A DNA stretch of 64,000 bases, taken from contig JAYSSR010000084.1 of NCBI GenBank assembly GCA_043720395.1, positions 4,706 through 68,705 on the forward strand. The letters run 5' to 3'. Position numbers and translations under genes: made by a program. The notes below the pieces were generated by a model that saw only the letters and a list, made by a program, of their open reading frames with translations, made no database searches and was not told the DNA's origin. Of the stretch, positions 16,978 to 26,185 are shown piece after piece. Positions within the stretch are counted from its first letter, which is position 1; every line of letters begins with the position of its first letter. Source of the stretch: JANOYY01 sp043720395. Its GTDB lineage: Bacteria; Actinomycetota; Acidimicrobiia; Acidimicrobiales; JANYDT01.

Positions 16978-18159
16978 TCAGACAGAGGCGTGGGCGTCGA
17001 CGTTCATGAGGCGGGCAAGGTTGCCGCCCATGATCTTGTTCTGCAGCGCTTCGGGGAGATGCTTCAGGCCCTCCACGTAGCTGCGTGGCTCGGCAAGACC
17101 TTCCGGGTGCGGATAGTCGGAGCCGAACAGGACACGGTCCTCGCCGATCAGTTCTGCAAGTGCGCCCAGATCTTCCTCCCAGAACGGGCTCACGTGGACC
17201 TGGCGCTTGATCACGTCGATGGGGTTCTCGTCGAACTGCTCGGGCATCTTCTTGTAGAGGTCCTTGAGCGTCTTCATGAGCGGCGCGACCCACGAGCTGC
17301 CGTTCTCGATGACGGCCAGCTTCAGCGTCGGGAACCGCGAGAGTGCGCCGTGCATCACCATCGAGGCAATTGCATCCTCGACCGGACGCCACATGGAGAT
17401 CATCGGGAACGCGCTTCCCTTGAACGGCAGCATCTCACCGTCGCCACCGGTCCAGTCGTTGGCGTAACGGCTGTAGCCGCTGTCAGAGGAATGCATTGCG
17501 ACGAGAATGTCGTGCTCGACCACCCTCGCCCAGAACGGGTCGAACTCTTCGAGCGCGAACGACCGTGTGCCGCGTAGGCCGGGCACGGGAGCGGGGCGGA
17601 TGAGCACTACCTTTGCGCCGCGCGCAACGACCCAATCCAGTTCCTCGATCGCCTTTTCGACGATCGGCAGCGTGATGACCGGCGTCGAGAAGATCCGGTC
17701 GGCGTAGTTGAACTTCCATGTCTCGTACATCCACTCGTTCAGCGCGTGGATCGCAGCGTGCATCGCGTCGGGATCGTCTCGCATGCGCTCTTCAAGCAAG
17801 CTGGCCAGAGTTGGGAACATGAGGGTTCGCTCCAGGCCCTGCTCATCCATCAGCTCAAGGCGCGATACGGGCTCTCGAAACGCGGGGATCGACTTGATCG
17901 GCGTACCGAAGATCTCCCGTCGGCTCTTGCCTTCAGGATTGCCCTTCCGGTAGTACTCCTCCTGAGCGCCGGGGCGAGCGACCACGCTGAACGTGGGGTT
18001 CGGGATGTACTCGCTGATCCGGCCCTTCACGGCAATTTTGGTGCGACCGTCGACCTCGACGTATTTGATGAGGCCCTTATAGCGCTCAGGCAGGAACTTG
18101 GTGAAAGCCTCCTGGGTTTCGTACATGTGGTTGTCGGCGTCGAAAATCGAGACGTGCAT
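16978..18159 (-). CDS. Amidohydrolase_2 family hydrolase/decarboxylase
   Basis: ATG 18159 is preceded by GAAAGGGG at a proper distance. The 393-residue protein opens with FDADNHMYE, the D-x-x-H variant of the first metal motif. It has VAMHSSDSG in the middle and ends with LFGSDYPHPEG, which carries the catalytic Asp. It is closest in this window to the protein at 20531-21712, with the same length and motifs. Family members decarboxylate aromatic acids or hydrolyse C-N, C-O or C-C bonds. The reaction cannot be told. The FadD3-like ligase follows in the same transcript, so it may form or consume the acid that the ligase activates. Confidence 0.85.
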   Translation of the reverse strand: MHVSIFDADNHMYETQEAFTKFLPERYKGLIKYVEVDGRTKIAVKGRISEYIPNPTFSVVARPGAQEEYYRKGNPEGKSRREIFGTPIKSIPAFREPVSRLELMDEQGLERTLMFPTLASLLEERMRDDPDAMHAAIHALNEWMYETWKFNYADRIFSTPVITLPIVEKAIEELDWVVARGAKVVLIRPAPVPGLRGTRSFALEEFDPFWARVVEHDILVAMHSSDSGYSRYANDWTGGDGEMLPFKGSAFPMISMWRPVEDAIASMVMHGALSRFPTLKLAVIENGSSWVAPLMKTLKDLYKKMPEQFDENPIDVIKRQVHVSPFWEEDLGALAELIGEDRVLFGSDYPHPEGLAEPRSYVEGLKHLPEALQNKIMGGNLARLMNVDAHASV

Positions 18160-18200
18160 GTCGGGCCCCTTTCGGTTTGGGCAGCTGGTGCTGGTGAGAG

Positions 18201-18230
18201 AGAATACTTGGAACTGACGTCGATATCAAA
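18201..18230 (-). promoter_or_regulatory. Operator copy 8 within a strong promoter
   Basis: On minus, TTGATA is followed after exactly 17 bases by TATTCT (18206-18201). The spacer and -35 carry the operator TTGATATCGACGTC. The start point near 18194 leaves a leader of about 35 bases with a good Shine-Dalgarno for ATG 18159. Confidence 0.75.
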
Positions 18231-18256
18231 AGTCGGACGTAGGTGTGCGACGAACC

Positions 18257-19423
18257 TTAGGCTCGCGGGAGTTTGAGCAGCTGGCGTCCGATCAGGCCTC
18301 GCATGATCTCCGACGCACCGCCGGACACCGTGAGGGCGCGACTCCAGAGGAAGTTGTGGTGCCATCGGTCGGCAACCGCATGGCCGCTCGGGTCGATCGA
18401 CGCGGAGTTGCCGATGATCTGGAGCGCCAGTTCGCACAACGCGACGTTGGTCTCGGTGTAGGCCAGTTTGGCGACGGGACCGTCGCTCGGGTGCTCGTTG
18501 TCGACAAGTATCCGATCGACGGTGTCGCGCACGATCAGTTTCACTTCCTCGACGCGGGCTCGGGCAACCGCGAGCTCGGCCTGCACGTCTTCGTGGGAGA
18601 GGGCGGTGGTGCCGTCGGGTAGGCGGGCTGCTGCGGCCAGCGCGACGAGGTCCTGGAAGAGTCGTTCGAGTTGCACGGCGTTCGCTCCGACGAACGCGCG
18701 CTCCGACGCGAGCCCGGAGGTTATGACCTTCCAGCCGCCGTTCACTTCCCCTAACACGTGCTCGGGACCGACGCGCACGTCGTCGAGGAACACCTCGCAG
18801 AACTCGGCGTGTCCGGTCATCTCGCGGATCGGTCGGATGTCGATCCCGGGGAGATCCATCGGGATGATGAACGCGGTGATCCCGGCGTGGCGGTCGACGT
18901 TGGGATCCGTGCGGGCGAGCAGCGTCCCCATATCGGACCACTGTGCGTCGGTGCTCCAGATCTTCTGTCCGGTCACGAGGAAGCCGTCGCCGTCGGGCTC
19001 GGCGCGCGTGCGTAGCGACGCGAGGTCGCTGCCGGCGTCAGGCTCGCTGAACAGCTGGCACCAGATGTGCTCGCCATCGCGGATCTTCGGGAGCAGCGTC
19101 CGCTTCTGCTCGTCAGTGCCGAATTCGATGACCGTGTGAGCGGCCAGCATGACCTGATCGAGCGGGCGGTACGCATCGCCGAGGATCAGTTCCTCCATGA
19201 GGACGAGGTCGAGGATCGCGGCATGGTCGGCCCGCCCACCCCACTCCACGGGCCAGCCTGCGCCGAGATACCCGACCTCGTAGAGCGAGCGCAGCCAGTT
19301 GCGAATGGACCGTTCTTCATCGGCGTCGTGGGGGACCCGTACCCCCTCGCGTTCCATGCGCACGGCGTGTTCGGCGATGTAGGCGCGGACCTCGCCGCGG
19401 TAGGCGTCGATGTCAGCGGGCAA
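18257..19423 (-). CDS. Acyl-CoA dehydrogenase, larger subunit of a heteromeric pair
   Basis: The frame is open further upstream, but the likely start is TTG 19423, overlapping the upstream dehydrogenase stop by 11 bases. That gives 388 residues. ACAD features are CQLFSEPDAGSDLAS (FAD/substrate loop), IWSTDAQWSD, and the C-terminal GGASEIMRGLIGRQLL. The catalytic Glu of classical enzymes is absent at that C-terminal position. This is the pattern of the alpha2beta2 ACADs of mycobacterial steroid side-chain degradation, where the partner supplies the base. It would introduce a double bond into a CoA thioester. It has no own promoter and depends on its partner's translation. Confidence 0.85.
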   Translation of the reverse strand: MPADIDAYRGEVRAYIAEHAVRMEREGVRVPHDADEERSIRNWLRSLYEVGYLGAGWPVEWGGRADHAAILDLVLMEELILGDAYRPLDQVMLAAHTVIEFGTDEQKRTLLPKIRDGEHIWCQLFSEPDAGSDLASLRTRAEPDGDGFLVTGQKIWSTDAQWSDMGTLLARTDPNVDRHAGITAFIIPMDLPGIDIRPIREMTGHAEFCEVFLDDVRVGPEHVLGEVNGGWKVITSGLASERAFVGANAVQLERLFQDLVALAAAARLPDGTTALSHEDVQAELAVARARVEEVKLIVRDTVDRILVDNEHPSDGPVAKLAYTETNVALCELALQIIGNSASIDPSGHAVADRWHHNFLWSRALTVSGGASEIMRGLIGRQLLKLPRA

Positions 19424-20417
19424 CGGTCCAGCCCTCCAGTTCGGCGAGTGTGCGAGTCGCGGCCCGCGGGTTCGCTGCGAGGCGAGCGTCTTGGTGGACG
19501 CGTCGCTCGTAATGGTGGAGTCCGTACTCCCAGGTGAACCCAATGCCACCGGTGAGCTGGACGAGATCGTGGAGGATGTGAAGCGCACCGGAGCTGACGC
19601 TGACTTGGGCCATCGCGACATGGCGGGCAGCGTCGGGTGAGCCGGTCACCATCAGACGCCCCGCTTCGGCAACGAGCAGCGACATGCCGCGCGCCCGAAC
19701 GGTGTGGTCGACGAGGCGGTGCTGCACGGCTTGATACCCGCCGATCGGACGCCCGAACGCGATTCGTTCGGCGGCATAGGCCGTCGTGCGATCGAGCATT
19801 CGTTGGACGCAGCCCACGGCGTCGGCGACAAGCAGCAGGCCGTGGAGGTCCGTCGCAGCGGGCACTGGTGGAAGGCGCTGAACGTTGGCGAGGTCAACGG
19901 TGACGTCGACGCAGGTGCGGCTCCCATCGAAGTGGTGAGCCGAGGCGTCGGTCGACCACGACCCGGATTCGTGCAGCAGGAACTCTCCGTTGCGCTGATC
20001 GACGAGGAGGAGCGCGTCCGTGGCGTCGGCCCCGTCGACGATGTAGGCGGTGGTGCCGTCGTTCGCAAGACGCCCGAAGCCGCACGTGCGGGTGCCGCGT
20101 ACGAGATCGTCTACGAGCTCGGAAGCGACCGGGTCATCCGCGCTTGCTAGGGCGTGGGCAGCCGCTGTGATCCCGGCGAACGGGGCCGAGTGCAGTGCAG
20201 CGCCAAGCTCGACGGCCACCGCGATCGCAGCATCGGCGCGGAGTCCGAACCCGCCGCGATGCTCCGCCACGCAGAACCCGGCGAGCCCAAGTTCGGCGAG
20301 AGCGGGCCAGGACTTCGACCAGTCGAGGTCCGGTTCGGGAATCGAGTCGTCGACCCGGAGGATTCCTCGCACCGCAGCGCGAAGTTGCCGGAGTTCGTCG
20401 TCGGTCTCGGTGCTCAT
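19413..20417 (-). CDS. Acyl-CoA dehydrogenase, smaller subunit of a heteromeric pair
   Basis: ATG 20417 has AAGGAGA just upstream, and the longer frame to 20459 is not needed. The protein has 334 residues and an abbreviated N-terminal domain. The C-terminal region ERIAFGRPIGGYQAVQH and LTGGIGFTWEYGLHHYERR carries the Glu expected as catalytic base in the heteromeric ACAD class, which its partner lacks. Together the two should form an alpha2beta2 dehydrogenase using FAD and an electron-transfer flavoprotein. The gene is divergent from the amidohydrolase at 20531, with operator copy 9 in between. Substrate is probably a bulky cyclic acyl-CoA, by analogy with FadE26-27, ChsE1-E2 and similar pairs. 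Confidence 0.85.
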   Translation of the reverse strand: MSTETDDELRQLRAAVRGILRVDDSIPEPDLDWSKSWPALAELGLAGFCVAEHRGGFGLRADAAIAVAVELGAALHSAPFAGITAAAHALASADDPVASELVDDLVRGTRTCGFGRLANDGTTAYIVDGADATDALLLVDQRNGEFLLHESGSWSTDASAHHFDGSRTCVDVTVDLANVQRLPPVPAATDLHGLLLVADAVGCVQRMLDRTTAYAAERIAFGRPIGGYQAVQHRLVDHTVRARGMSLLVAEAGRLMVTGSPDAARHVAMAQVSVSSGALHILHDLVQLTGGIGFTWEYGLHHYERRVHQDARLAANPRAATRTLAELEGWTVAR

Positions 20418-20495
20418 GGTCTCCTTGCGTGGTGTCGTTGGTTCGTACGTCGGCATCAAGTGTGGGCCGGTCGGATGGGGAGCGTCAAGACAGTT

Positions 20496-20524
20496 TTGAT
20501 ATCGAGGTCGAAATCGAATATTCT
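20496..20524 (+). promoter_or_regulatory. Operator copy 9 within a leaderless promoter
   Basis: TTGATA (20496-20501), a 17-base spacer and TATTCT (20519-20524) form a near-ideal promoter. GTG 20531 begins seven bases after the -10, exactly where transcription should start. The operator TTGATATCGAGGTCGA spans the -35 and spacer. Confidence 0.8.
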
Positions 20525-20530
20525 AAAAAC

Positions 20531-21712
20531 GTGGCCAACGATCCGTGGATCTTCGATTTCGACAACCACTACTACGAGGCAGAGGACGCGTTCACGAGAT
20601 ACCAGGATCGCAGTCTTCGCAACCGAGGTGTGCGCTGGGCCGACATCGACGGGAAACGTCGACTGCTCGTCGGCGGAGCGATCAACTCCTACATCGCCAA
20701 CCCCGTCTTCGATCCGGTTGCCAAGCCCGGAGCGCTGTTCGATTGGTACCGGGGGAACCCGAACAAGCATCACCTGAAGGACGCGTTCGGTGAGCTTGAG
20801 CCGATCCGACCGTCGTACCGCGACCGCGATGCACGACTGGTGGCGATGGACGAGCAGGGCCTTGCCGGGACGCTGCTGTTCCCAACTCTCGGCGTGGGGA
20901 TCGAGGATGCACTGAAGAGTGATCCGGAGGCCTGCAGCACGGTGTTCGAGGCGTTCAACCGCTGGCTTGCCGACGACTGGGGGTATGCCTACCAAGGTCG
21001 GATCTTCGCTGTGCCGTACATCCCGCTGCTCGACCCCGTCGCAGCCGTTGTCGAACTGCGGCGTGTGCTCGACGCGGGAGCGGTCGCGGTGAACGTCCGC
21101 AATGCACCCGTCCCGGTGCCAGGCGGATATCGCTCGCCGTTCGATCCCATCTACGACGGTTTTTGGGGTCTTGTCGCTGAAGCTGGTGTGCCGGTTGCTG
21201 CACACGCCGGGGTCGAGGGCTACGACGCCATCGTGCAGATGTGGGAGCCCGGCGACGGCGAAAGTTCGCTGTTCCGCTCGCCGTTGCGCGGGATCGTGAC
21301 CAAGGGGAGGGCGGTGTCGGACTTCTTCGGTGCCGCCATCTGCCACCGAATCTTCGAGCGCTTTCCGACGCTCCGTATGGCATCGGTGGAGAACGGCGCT
21401 TTCTGGGTGCACGACCTGCTTCACCGCCTCGACGATGCGGCCAATCGCAACCCCGGCTACTTCGCGCAACATCCACGCGAGATGTTCGGCGAACACATCT
21501 GGATCACACCCTTTTGGGAAGACCACGTCGACGAACTACTTGCGGACGTCCGCCTCGACCGCCTCCTGCTCGGATCGGACTGGCCCCATGCCGAGGGCGT
21601 GCGTCAGCCGTCCGACTTCCTCACGGAATCGCTGGCCGGGTTCTCGGACGACGATGTGCGTCGTATCGGACGCGACAACGCCCTCGAAGTCCTCAACGTT
21701 TCGTTGGGCTGA
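20531..21712 (+). CDS. Amidohydrolase_2 family hydrolase/decarboxylase
   Basis: The start is GTG 20531, fixed by the leaderless promoter, although the frame stays open to 20195. The 393-residue protein opens with FDFDNHYYEAEDAF, ends with LLGSDWPHAEG carrying the catalytic Asp, and has VAAHAGVEG in the middle strand. It is a sister of the protein at 16978-18159. Its presence opposite an ACAD pair, under the same operator, argues for a shared pathway. The D-x-x-H first motif, rather than H-x-H, is common to several paralogues here and may mark a subfamily with altered metal binding. The reaction is unknown. Confidence 0.85.
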   Translation: MANDPWIFDFDNHYYEAEDAFTRYQDRSLRNRGVRWADIDGKRRLLVGGAINSYIANPVFDPVAKPGALFDWYRGNPNKHHLKDAFGELEPIRPSYRDRDARLVAMDEQGLAGTLLFPTLGVGIEDALKSDPEACSTVFEAFNRWLADDWGYAYQGRIFAVPYIPLLDPVAAVVELRRVLDAGAVAVNVRNAPVPVPGGYRSPFDPIYDGFWGLVAEAGVPVAAHAGVEGYDAIVQMWEPGDGESSLFRSPLRGIVTKGRAVSDFFGAAICHRIFERFPTLRMASVENGAFWVHDLLHRLDDAANRNPGYFAQHPREMFGEHIWITPFWEDHVDELLADVRLDRLLLGSDWPHAEGVRQPSDFLTESLAGFSDDDVRRIGRDNALEVLNVSLG

Positions 21713-21765
21713 GCGCTGCTGGCTGCGTGCGAATTGTCGCTCCGAGAGCGGATGTTCGCACGCGC

Positions 21766-23415
21766 CTATCGAGCATTGTCAAGGCCTCCCTCGCGCAGCT
21801 GCTGGCGTAGCCGGAATTTCTGCACCTTGCCCGACGGCGTGCGCGGGAACTCGGTCACCTCGTAGAGCGCCTCCGGCCATTTCTGCTTGGCGAGTCCGGC
21901 TGCCGCAAGATGCGTGCGGACGTCGTCGAGTGTTGGTGCCGAGAAACCCGTGTGGACGCGGAAGATGGCGGCGGCGCGTTCCCCGAGGCGTTCGTCGGGG
22001 GCAGCGACCACGCAGACCTCGGCGAGGTTGTCCATGTGGGCCAGGAGTTCCTCGACCTCCTGGGCGCTGATGTTCTCGCCGCCGCGGATGATGACGTCGG
22101 AGATGCGGTCAGTAATGGTCAGGTAGCCGTCGTCGTCGAGCACGCCGATGTCACCGGTCAGGTACCAGCCGTCGTCGTTGATCATCTTTGCGGTGAGGTC
22201 TGCATCGGTGTAGCCGAGGAACAGGTCCGCGCCGCGAGTGAGGATTTGGCCGTCGTCGTCGAGTCGTAGCTCGACGCCAGGTAAGGCGTGACCGTCGGTC
22301 AGATTTCGCTTGGCGACTGGCTCATCGAGGAGTGACGCTGTGGCGGACGGATGTTCCGTGCTTCCGTAGGAGCGGTACACCTTGATGCCGAGATTCGTCG
22401 CCCGCTCGGTGACCGCGGCGGGAACGGCGGAACCACCGAGCCCTGCGTACGGCATCTGTGCCAGGTGAGCGTCGCTGAAATCCGGATGGTCGAGCAGGCT
22501 CGTGAGGAAGAACGTGGCTCCGCCGTTCATCGACAGGTTCTCGTCGAGCATGAGGCGCAGGACCGTCGCCGGGTCCCACACGTCGATCAGATTCACCGGC
22601 GCGTCGGCTCGGAGGAGCGATGACAGAAACGACCCGAGCATCCCGATGAAATGGCCAACCGGCGCGACCGTGATTGTGGGTGGACCCTGCGAACTCAACA
22701 AGCCCAATTGCACGGCTTCGAAGCCGATCGTCTGGTGAGAGTGGATGACGCCCTTGGGGTCACGTGTGGTTCCCGAGGTGAAGGCGACGATGGCGGGGGA
22801 GTACGGGTCGGCGTCGAGTGGTCCGCTGATGGGGTCGCCCGTGAGCGTGTCGCTAAAGGGCGTCGCTCCCGGCGGTAGCTCCCCGGCTGGGCTCTCGCCG
22901 ACCACGAGCCACGGAGCACCCGACTCGGTGAGCAAACTTTTGTAAGTGTCCAGATAGTCGGCCCGGCCGAATCGGTCTGCGGTGACCACCACGTCGGGTT
23001 GTACGGCCTGCACGATGTAGCCGAGCTCCTTCGAGCCGTAGAAGTGCACGACCGGCACGACCACCGCGCCCACGTACGCGGCACCCCAGAACGTCATGGC
23101 TGCCTCGACCCAATTCGGGAGCTGGAACACGACAACGTCGCCGGGACCAACGCCTTGGGACACCAGCCATGTCGCGAACATACGGGCCTTGCGGTCTACT
23201 TCGGCCATCGTTCCGCGCCACGGGCGGACGGTCGAGTGCACGTTGAAGGCGACCGGTCCCTTGACCGAGAGGCCCTTCGCGACCATCTGGCCGATCGTGG
23301 TGTCGGTCCAGTACCCGGCGGCCTTGTAGCTGTCGACCAGCTCCGCCGGTACGGTTCGGAGTGGCCACTGCCTCGCGGCCTTGCCATGTCGGGCGGGTGC
23401 AGGATCGGTCGGCAT
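21766..23415 (-). CDS. AMP-forming acyl-CoA ligase
   Basis: The start ATG 23415 is preferred over the open frame that extends to 24036. It gives 549 residues beginning MPTDPAPARHGK. ANL motifs: VAFTSGTTRDPKGVIHSH, a P-loop with R-D instead of the usual G-x, then YRSYGSTEHPS, GWYLTGDIG, and FPRTPSGKVQKFRLR with the catalytic Lys. The overall type is that of medium-chain or cyclohexanecarboxylate-CoA ligases. A Shine-Dalgarno-like AAGGAG lies about 12 bases upstream. Operator copy 10 lies 90 bases further up, and can serve this gene and the DUF35-thiolase pair on the other strand. It is convergent with the amidohydrolase gene. Confidence 0.85.
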   Translation of the reverse strand: MPTDPAPARHGKAARQWPLRTVPAELVDSYKAAGYWTDTTIGQMVAKGLSVKGPVAFNVHSTVRPWRGTMAEVDRKARMFATWLVSQGVGPGDVVVFQLPNWVEAAMTFWGAAYVGAVVVPVVHFYGSKELGYIVQAVQPDVVVTADRFGRADYLDTYKSLLTESGAPWLVVGESPAGELPPGATPFSDTLTGDPISGPLDADPYSPAIVAFTSGTTRDPKGVIHSHQTIGFEAVQLGLLSSQGPPTITVAPVGHFIGMLGSFLSSLLRADAPVNLIDVWDPATVLRLMLDENLSMNGGATFFLTSLLDHPDFSDAHLAQMPYAGLGGSAVPAAVTERATNLGIKVYRSYGSTEHPSATASLLDEPVAKRNLTDGHALPGVELRLDDDGQILTRGADLFLGYTDADLTAKMINDDGWYLTGDIGVLDDDGYLTITDRISDVIIRGGENISAQEVEELLAHMDNLAEVCVVAAPDERLGERAAAIFRVHTGFSAPTLDDVRTHLAAAGLAKQKWPEALYEVTEFPRTPSGKVQKFRLRQQLREGGLDNAR

Positions 23416-23508
23416 GTCCTTCGTCAACTCCTTGATGAGCAGACGCCGGACACCACGGCCCCCAGGTGAACCATGGCCGTCCGGGCGTCCGCACAAGTAC
23501 ACACCGTT

Positions 23509-23530
23509 TTGACATCGACGTCGAATCAGG
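23509..23530. promoter_or_regulatory. Operator copy 10 between divergent genes
   Basis: TTGACATCGACGTCGA matches the operator consensus without mismatch. On plus, a -10 is weak (AATTGT at 17 bases). On minus, TCGACG is followed 19 bases on by TACTTG. The position between the ligase and the DUF35 gene suits control of both. Confidence 0.6.
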
Positions 23531-23632
23531 CAATTGTGGGTCCCGCAAATCATCGCTGTGGCAGCGTCCTCGTGCCCGCGTCTCGACGCTGAGACAGCCT
23601 TGGTACCGTAAGCCCGCAATGGAGGGATTCGT

Positions 23633-24079
23633 ATGACGACCGCAACCCAGCTGCCTTTCGCCCCGAACGTGTTCGAGTGGCCGTCGGCGTCCCCTCGGCT
23701 GTTGGGGGGATGCTGCTCCTCGTGTTCGGCGGTTACGTTTCCGCAGCAGTCGTCGTGTGCCCGTTGCGGGTCGACGTCGGTGGAGTCGCATCCGCTCGCT
23801 CGTCGGGGGACGTTGTGGACGTTCACGACGCAGGACTTCCTGCCGAAGGAGCCGTACGCCAGTGGTGAGACGCAGGAGACGTTTCGGCCGTACGGCGTCG
23901 GCATGGTCCAGCTCGGTGACGAGGTGAAGGTCGAGGCGCGTCTGACCGAGAACGATCCGGCGAAGCTTCGGATCGGGATGGACGTCGAGCTGGTGATCGT
24001 GCCCTTCCGGAGCGAGCCCGACGGTACCGAGATCATGACCTACGCATTCGCGCCGATCACCTCCGAAGGGAACAGCTGA
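23633..24079 (+). CDS. DUF35 zinc-ribbon/OB-fold partner protein of thiolase
   Basis: This 148-residue protein has a four-cysteine rubredoxin-like zinc ribbon (CSSC, then CARC 13 residues later) and then an OB-fold with GTLWTFTTQDF. Proteins of this kind (DUF35, ChsH2 C-terminus) bind SCP-x-like thiolases and form the acyl-CoA channel, as shown for Ltp2-ChsH2. ATG 23633 follows GGAGG at a good distance. The thiolase begins two bases after its stop, so the two are certainly co-expressed. A second, distinct DUF35-thiolase pair lies at 42856-41322. Confidence 0.85.
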   Translation: MTTATQLPFAPNVFEWPSASPRLLGGCCSSCSAVTFPQQSSCARCGSTSVESHPLARRGTLWTFTTQDFLPKEPYASGETQETFRPYGVGMVQLGDEVKVEARLTENDPAKLRIGMDVELVIVPFRSEPDGTEIMTYAFAPITSEGNS

Positions 24080-24080
24080 C

Positions 24081-25226
24081 ATGTCCGACGTCGCAATCAT
24101 CGGGGTGGGCCTGCACCCGTTCGGCCGGTTCGGCCCGAAGTCGGCCATCGACATGGGGGCCGACGCCATACGCGCCGCCCTGGCCGACGCCGGAGCGCAG
24201 TGGACGGACATCCAGTTCGCGTTCGGTGGCAGTTACGAGGTGGACAACCCCGACGCAGTGACCGGCCGACTCGGCCTGACCGGCATCCCGTTCATGGACG
24301 TCTACAACGGCTGCGCGACCGCCGCGACCGCGCTCCAGCTCACAGCCGATTCGATCCGCTCCGGCAAGTACGACATCGGTGTGGCGGTCGGCATGGACAA
24401 GCACGCGGCCGGCGCGTTCACCGCGGACCCGGTCGACTACGGCGCGACGTCGTGGTACGGCGAGCAGGGCTTCTTTCTCACGACGAAGTTCTTCGCGATG
24501 AAGATCAATCGGTACATGCATGACTACGGGATTTCGCACGAGACCCTGGCCAAGGTCGCGGCCAAGAACTATCGCAATGGTGTGTTGAACCCGAACGCGT
24601 TCCGTCGTAAGGCGATGAGTGAGGAGGCGATTCTTGCGGGGCGGATGCTCAATTACCCCCTCTCGCAGTACATGTTCTGCGCGCCGAACGAGGGTGCAGC
24701 GGCCGTCGTGTTGTGCAACGCTGACATCGCGCATCGGTATACGTCGAAGCCGATTTATCTTCGCGCTTCGACGCTGCGGACCCGTCGTTTCGGTGCGTTC
24801 GAGGTTCACGCGTCGTGGGCTGCGGTCGAGCAGGACGCCGCTCCGACGGTGTATGCGTCGAAGGCCGCGTACGAGCTGGCGGGCATTGGGCCGGGTGATG
24901 TCGATGTGATCCAGTTGCAGGACACCGATTCGGGTGCCGAAGTGATCCACATGGCCGAGAACGGTTTCTGTGCTGATGGCGATCAGGAGCGGCTGGTTGC
25001 CGATGGAGCGACCGAGATCGACGGCCCGATGCCGGTCAACACCGACGGTGGCTTGATCGCGAACGGCGAGCCGATCGGGGCGTCCGGGCTTCGACAGGTC
25101 CACGAGCTGGTGTTGCAGCTCCGTGGTACGGCCGGTGACCGCCAGGTTCCGGGTTCGCCGAAGGTCGGGTATGCCCAGCTTTATGGCGCGCCGGGCACGG
25201 CTGGCGTGTCGATCCTGAGCACGTGA
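24081..25226 (+). CDS. SCP-x-type thiolase / acyl-CoA lyase
   Basis: This 381-residue protein starts at ATG 24081, immediately after the DUF35 gene. The nucleophile region DVYNGCATAATAL keeps the cysteine. The usual H-D-x-F motif is QLQDTDSG, and the final G-H-P is GEPIGAS, so both catalytic histidines of classical thiolases are replaced. The enzyme could still bind an acyl group but probably does not run ordinary thiolysis. Retro-aldol or a specialised acyl transfer is possible, as for Ltp-type proteins. It is the last gene before operator copy 11 and the hydratase-dehydrogenase operon. Confidence 0.82.
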   Translation: MSDVAIIGVGLHPFGRFGPKSAIDMGADAIRAALADAGAQWTDIQFAFGGSYEVDNPDAVTGRLGLTGIPFMDVYNGCATAATALQLTADSIRSGKYDIGVAVGMDKHAAGAFTADPVDYGATSWYGEQGFFLTTKFFAMKINRYMHDYGISHETLAKVAAKNYRNGVLNPNAFRRKAMSEEAILAGRMLNYPLSQYMFCAPNEGAAAVVLCNADIAHRYTSKPIYLRASTLRTRRFGAFEVHASWAAVEQDAAPTVYASKAAYELAGIGPGDVDVIQLQDTDSGAEVIHMAENGFCADGDQERLVADGATEIDGPMPVNTDGGLIANGEPIGASGLRQVHELVLQLRGTAGDRQVPGSPKVGYAQLYGAPGTAGVSILST

Positions 25227-25236
25227 TACTTGCGAC

Positions 25237-25265
25237 TTGATTTCGACGTCGATTTTGGTTACGGT
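25237..25265 (+). promoter_or_regulatory. Operator copy 11 and promoter
   Basis: TTGATT (25237-25242) and TACGGT (25260-25265) are 17 bases apart, and the operator TTGATTTCGACGTCGA fills the gap. The leader to ATG 25346 is about 70 bases, with GAGAGG before the start. Confidence 0.7.
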
Positions 25266-25345
25266 CGGCGGCTGACAGGTCGTCCGAGCAGCGTCCCTAG
25301 ATTTGGGTCCAGCGTGACCGACGCGCGACATCGAGAGGTATTGCT

Positions 25346-26185
25346 ATGAGTGACGATCTGGTGCTGTACGAGGTAGTGGACGAGCGGATCGCGACGATCA
25401 CGCTGAATCGTCCGGAGAAGGCGAACGCACAGTCGCCGGAGATGTTGGATCTGATCGACGCGTGCTTTATGCGTGCGGCGGCGGACCGCGCCGTTCGGGT
25501 GATCGTGCTGCTGGCCAATGGCAAGCACTTCTCGTCTGGTCATGACATTTCCGGTTCGAGTGAGAGGGCGGCCTCAGCTACCGCTGAGCCTGCGGAAGCC
25601 GCGATTGACCTGAAGGTGGATGGGCTCGCGGGGATCTATCAGTGGGAGCAGAAGCGCTACATCGGATACTCGCGCAAGTGGCGTGACATTCCGAAGCCGA
25701 CGATCGCGGCAGTGCAGGGACAGTGCATTGCCGGCGGCCTTCTGTTGTGCTGGCCGTGCGATCTGATTGTTGCTGCGGAGAACGCGAAGTTCTCGGACCC
25801 GGTGGTTCGCATGGGCATTGGTGGCGTTGAATACCACGCGCATACATGGGAGCTCGGCCCACGCAAGGCCAAGGAGTGGCTGTTCACGGCGTCGACGTTC
25901 ACCGCGCAAGAAGCCGAGCGCCTCGGCATGGTGAACCGGGTCGTGCCGCTCGACGACCTGCGCACCCACGTCATGGACCTTGCCCGCGACATCGCGCAGA
26001 TGCACCCCTTCGCGCTCGCGCAGGCTAAGCGCGTCGTCAACCAGACGATGGACGTCCAAGGCTTCTATGCCGCCCTCCAATCGTCGTTCGATATCCACTC
26101 GACCGGTCACGGCCACGCGCTTTCGGTCAGCGGGTATCCGATCCTGGTGGACCTCGACCAGATGAAGAAGACCAACAAGAGCTGA
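25346..26185 (+). CDS. Enoyl-CoA hydratase/isomerase (crotonase family)
   Basis: This 279-residue protein has the first oxyanion motif HFSSGHDISGS near residue 55 and the second VQGQCIAGGLLLCW near residue 122. Between them lies an insertion of roughly 30 residues, so it is slightly longer than average. The active-site position after the second motif reads DPVVRMGIGG, without the hydratase Glu pair, so isomerase or C-C hydrolase activity is possible. ATG 25346 has GAGAGG upstream. It is the first gene of an operon with two acyl-CoA dehydrogenase genes, controlled by operator copy 11. Confidence 0.85.
   Translation: MSDDLVLYEVVDERIATITLNRPEKANAQSPEMLDLIDACFMRAAADRAVRVIVLLANGKHFSSGHDISGSSERAASATAEPAEAAIDLKVDGLAGIYQWEQKRYIGYSRKWRDIPKPTIAAVQGQCIAGGLLLCWPCDLIVAAENAKFSDPVVRMGIGGVEYHAHTWELGPRKAKEWLFTASTFTAQEAERLGMVNRVVPLDDLRTHVMDLARDIAQMHPFALAQAKRVVNQTMDVQGFYAALQSSFDIHSTGHGHALSVSGYPILVDLDQMKKTNKS

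Noticed and set aside
20195..20530. Long N-terminal extension of the amidohydrolase at 20531
   Set aside because: The extension is antisense to the dehydrogenase gene, is Arg-rich and passes through the promoter. The GTG at 20531 fits the leaderless start and the family N-terminus.
23416..24036. N-terminal extension of the ligase at 21766
   Set aside because: It would cover the operator and run antisense to the DUF35 gene. The family's N-terminus starts at ATG 23415.
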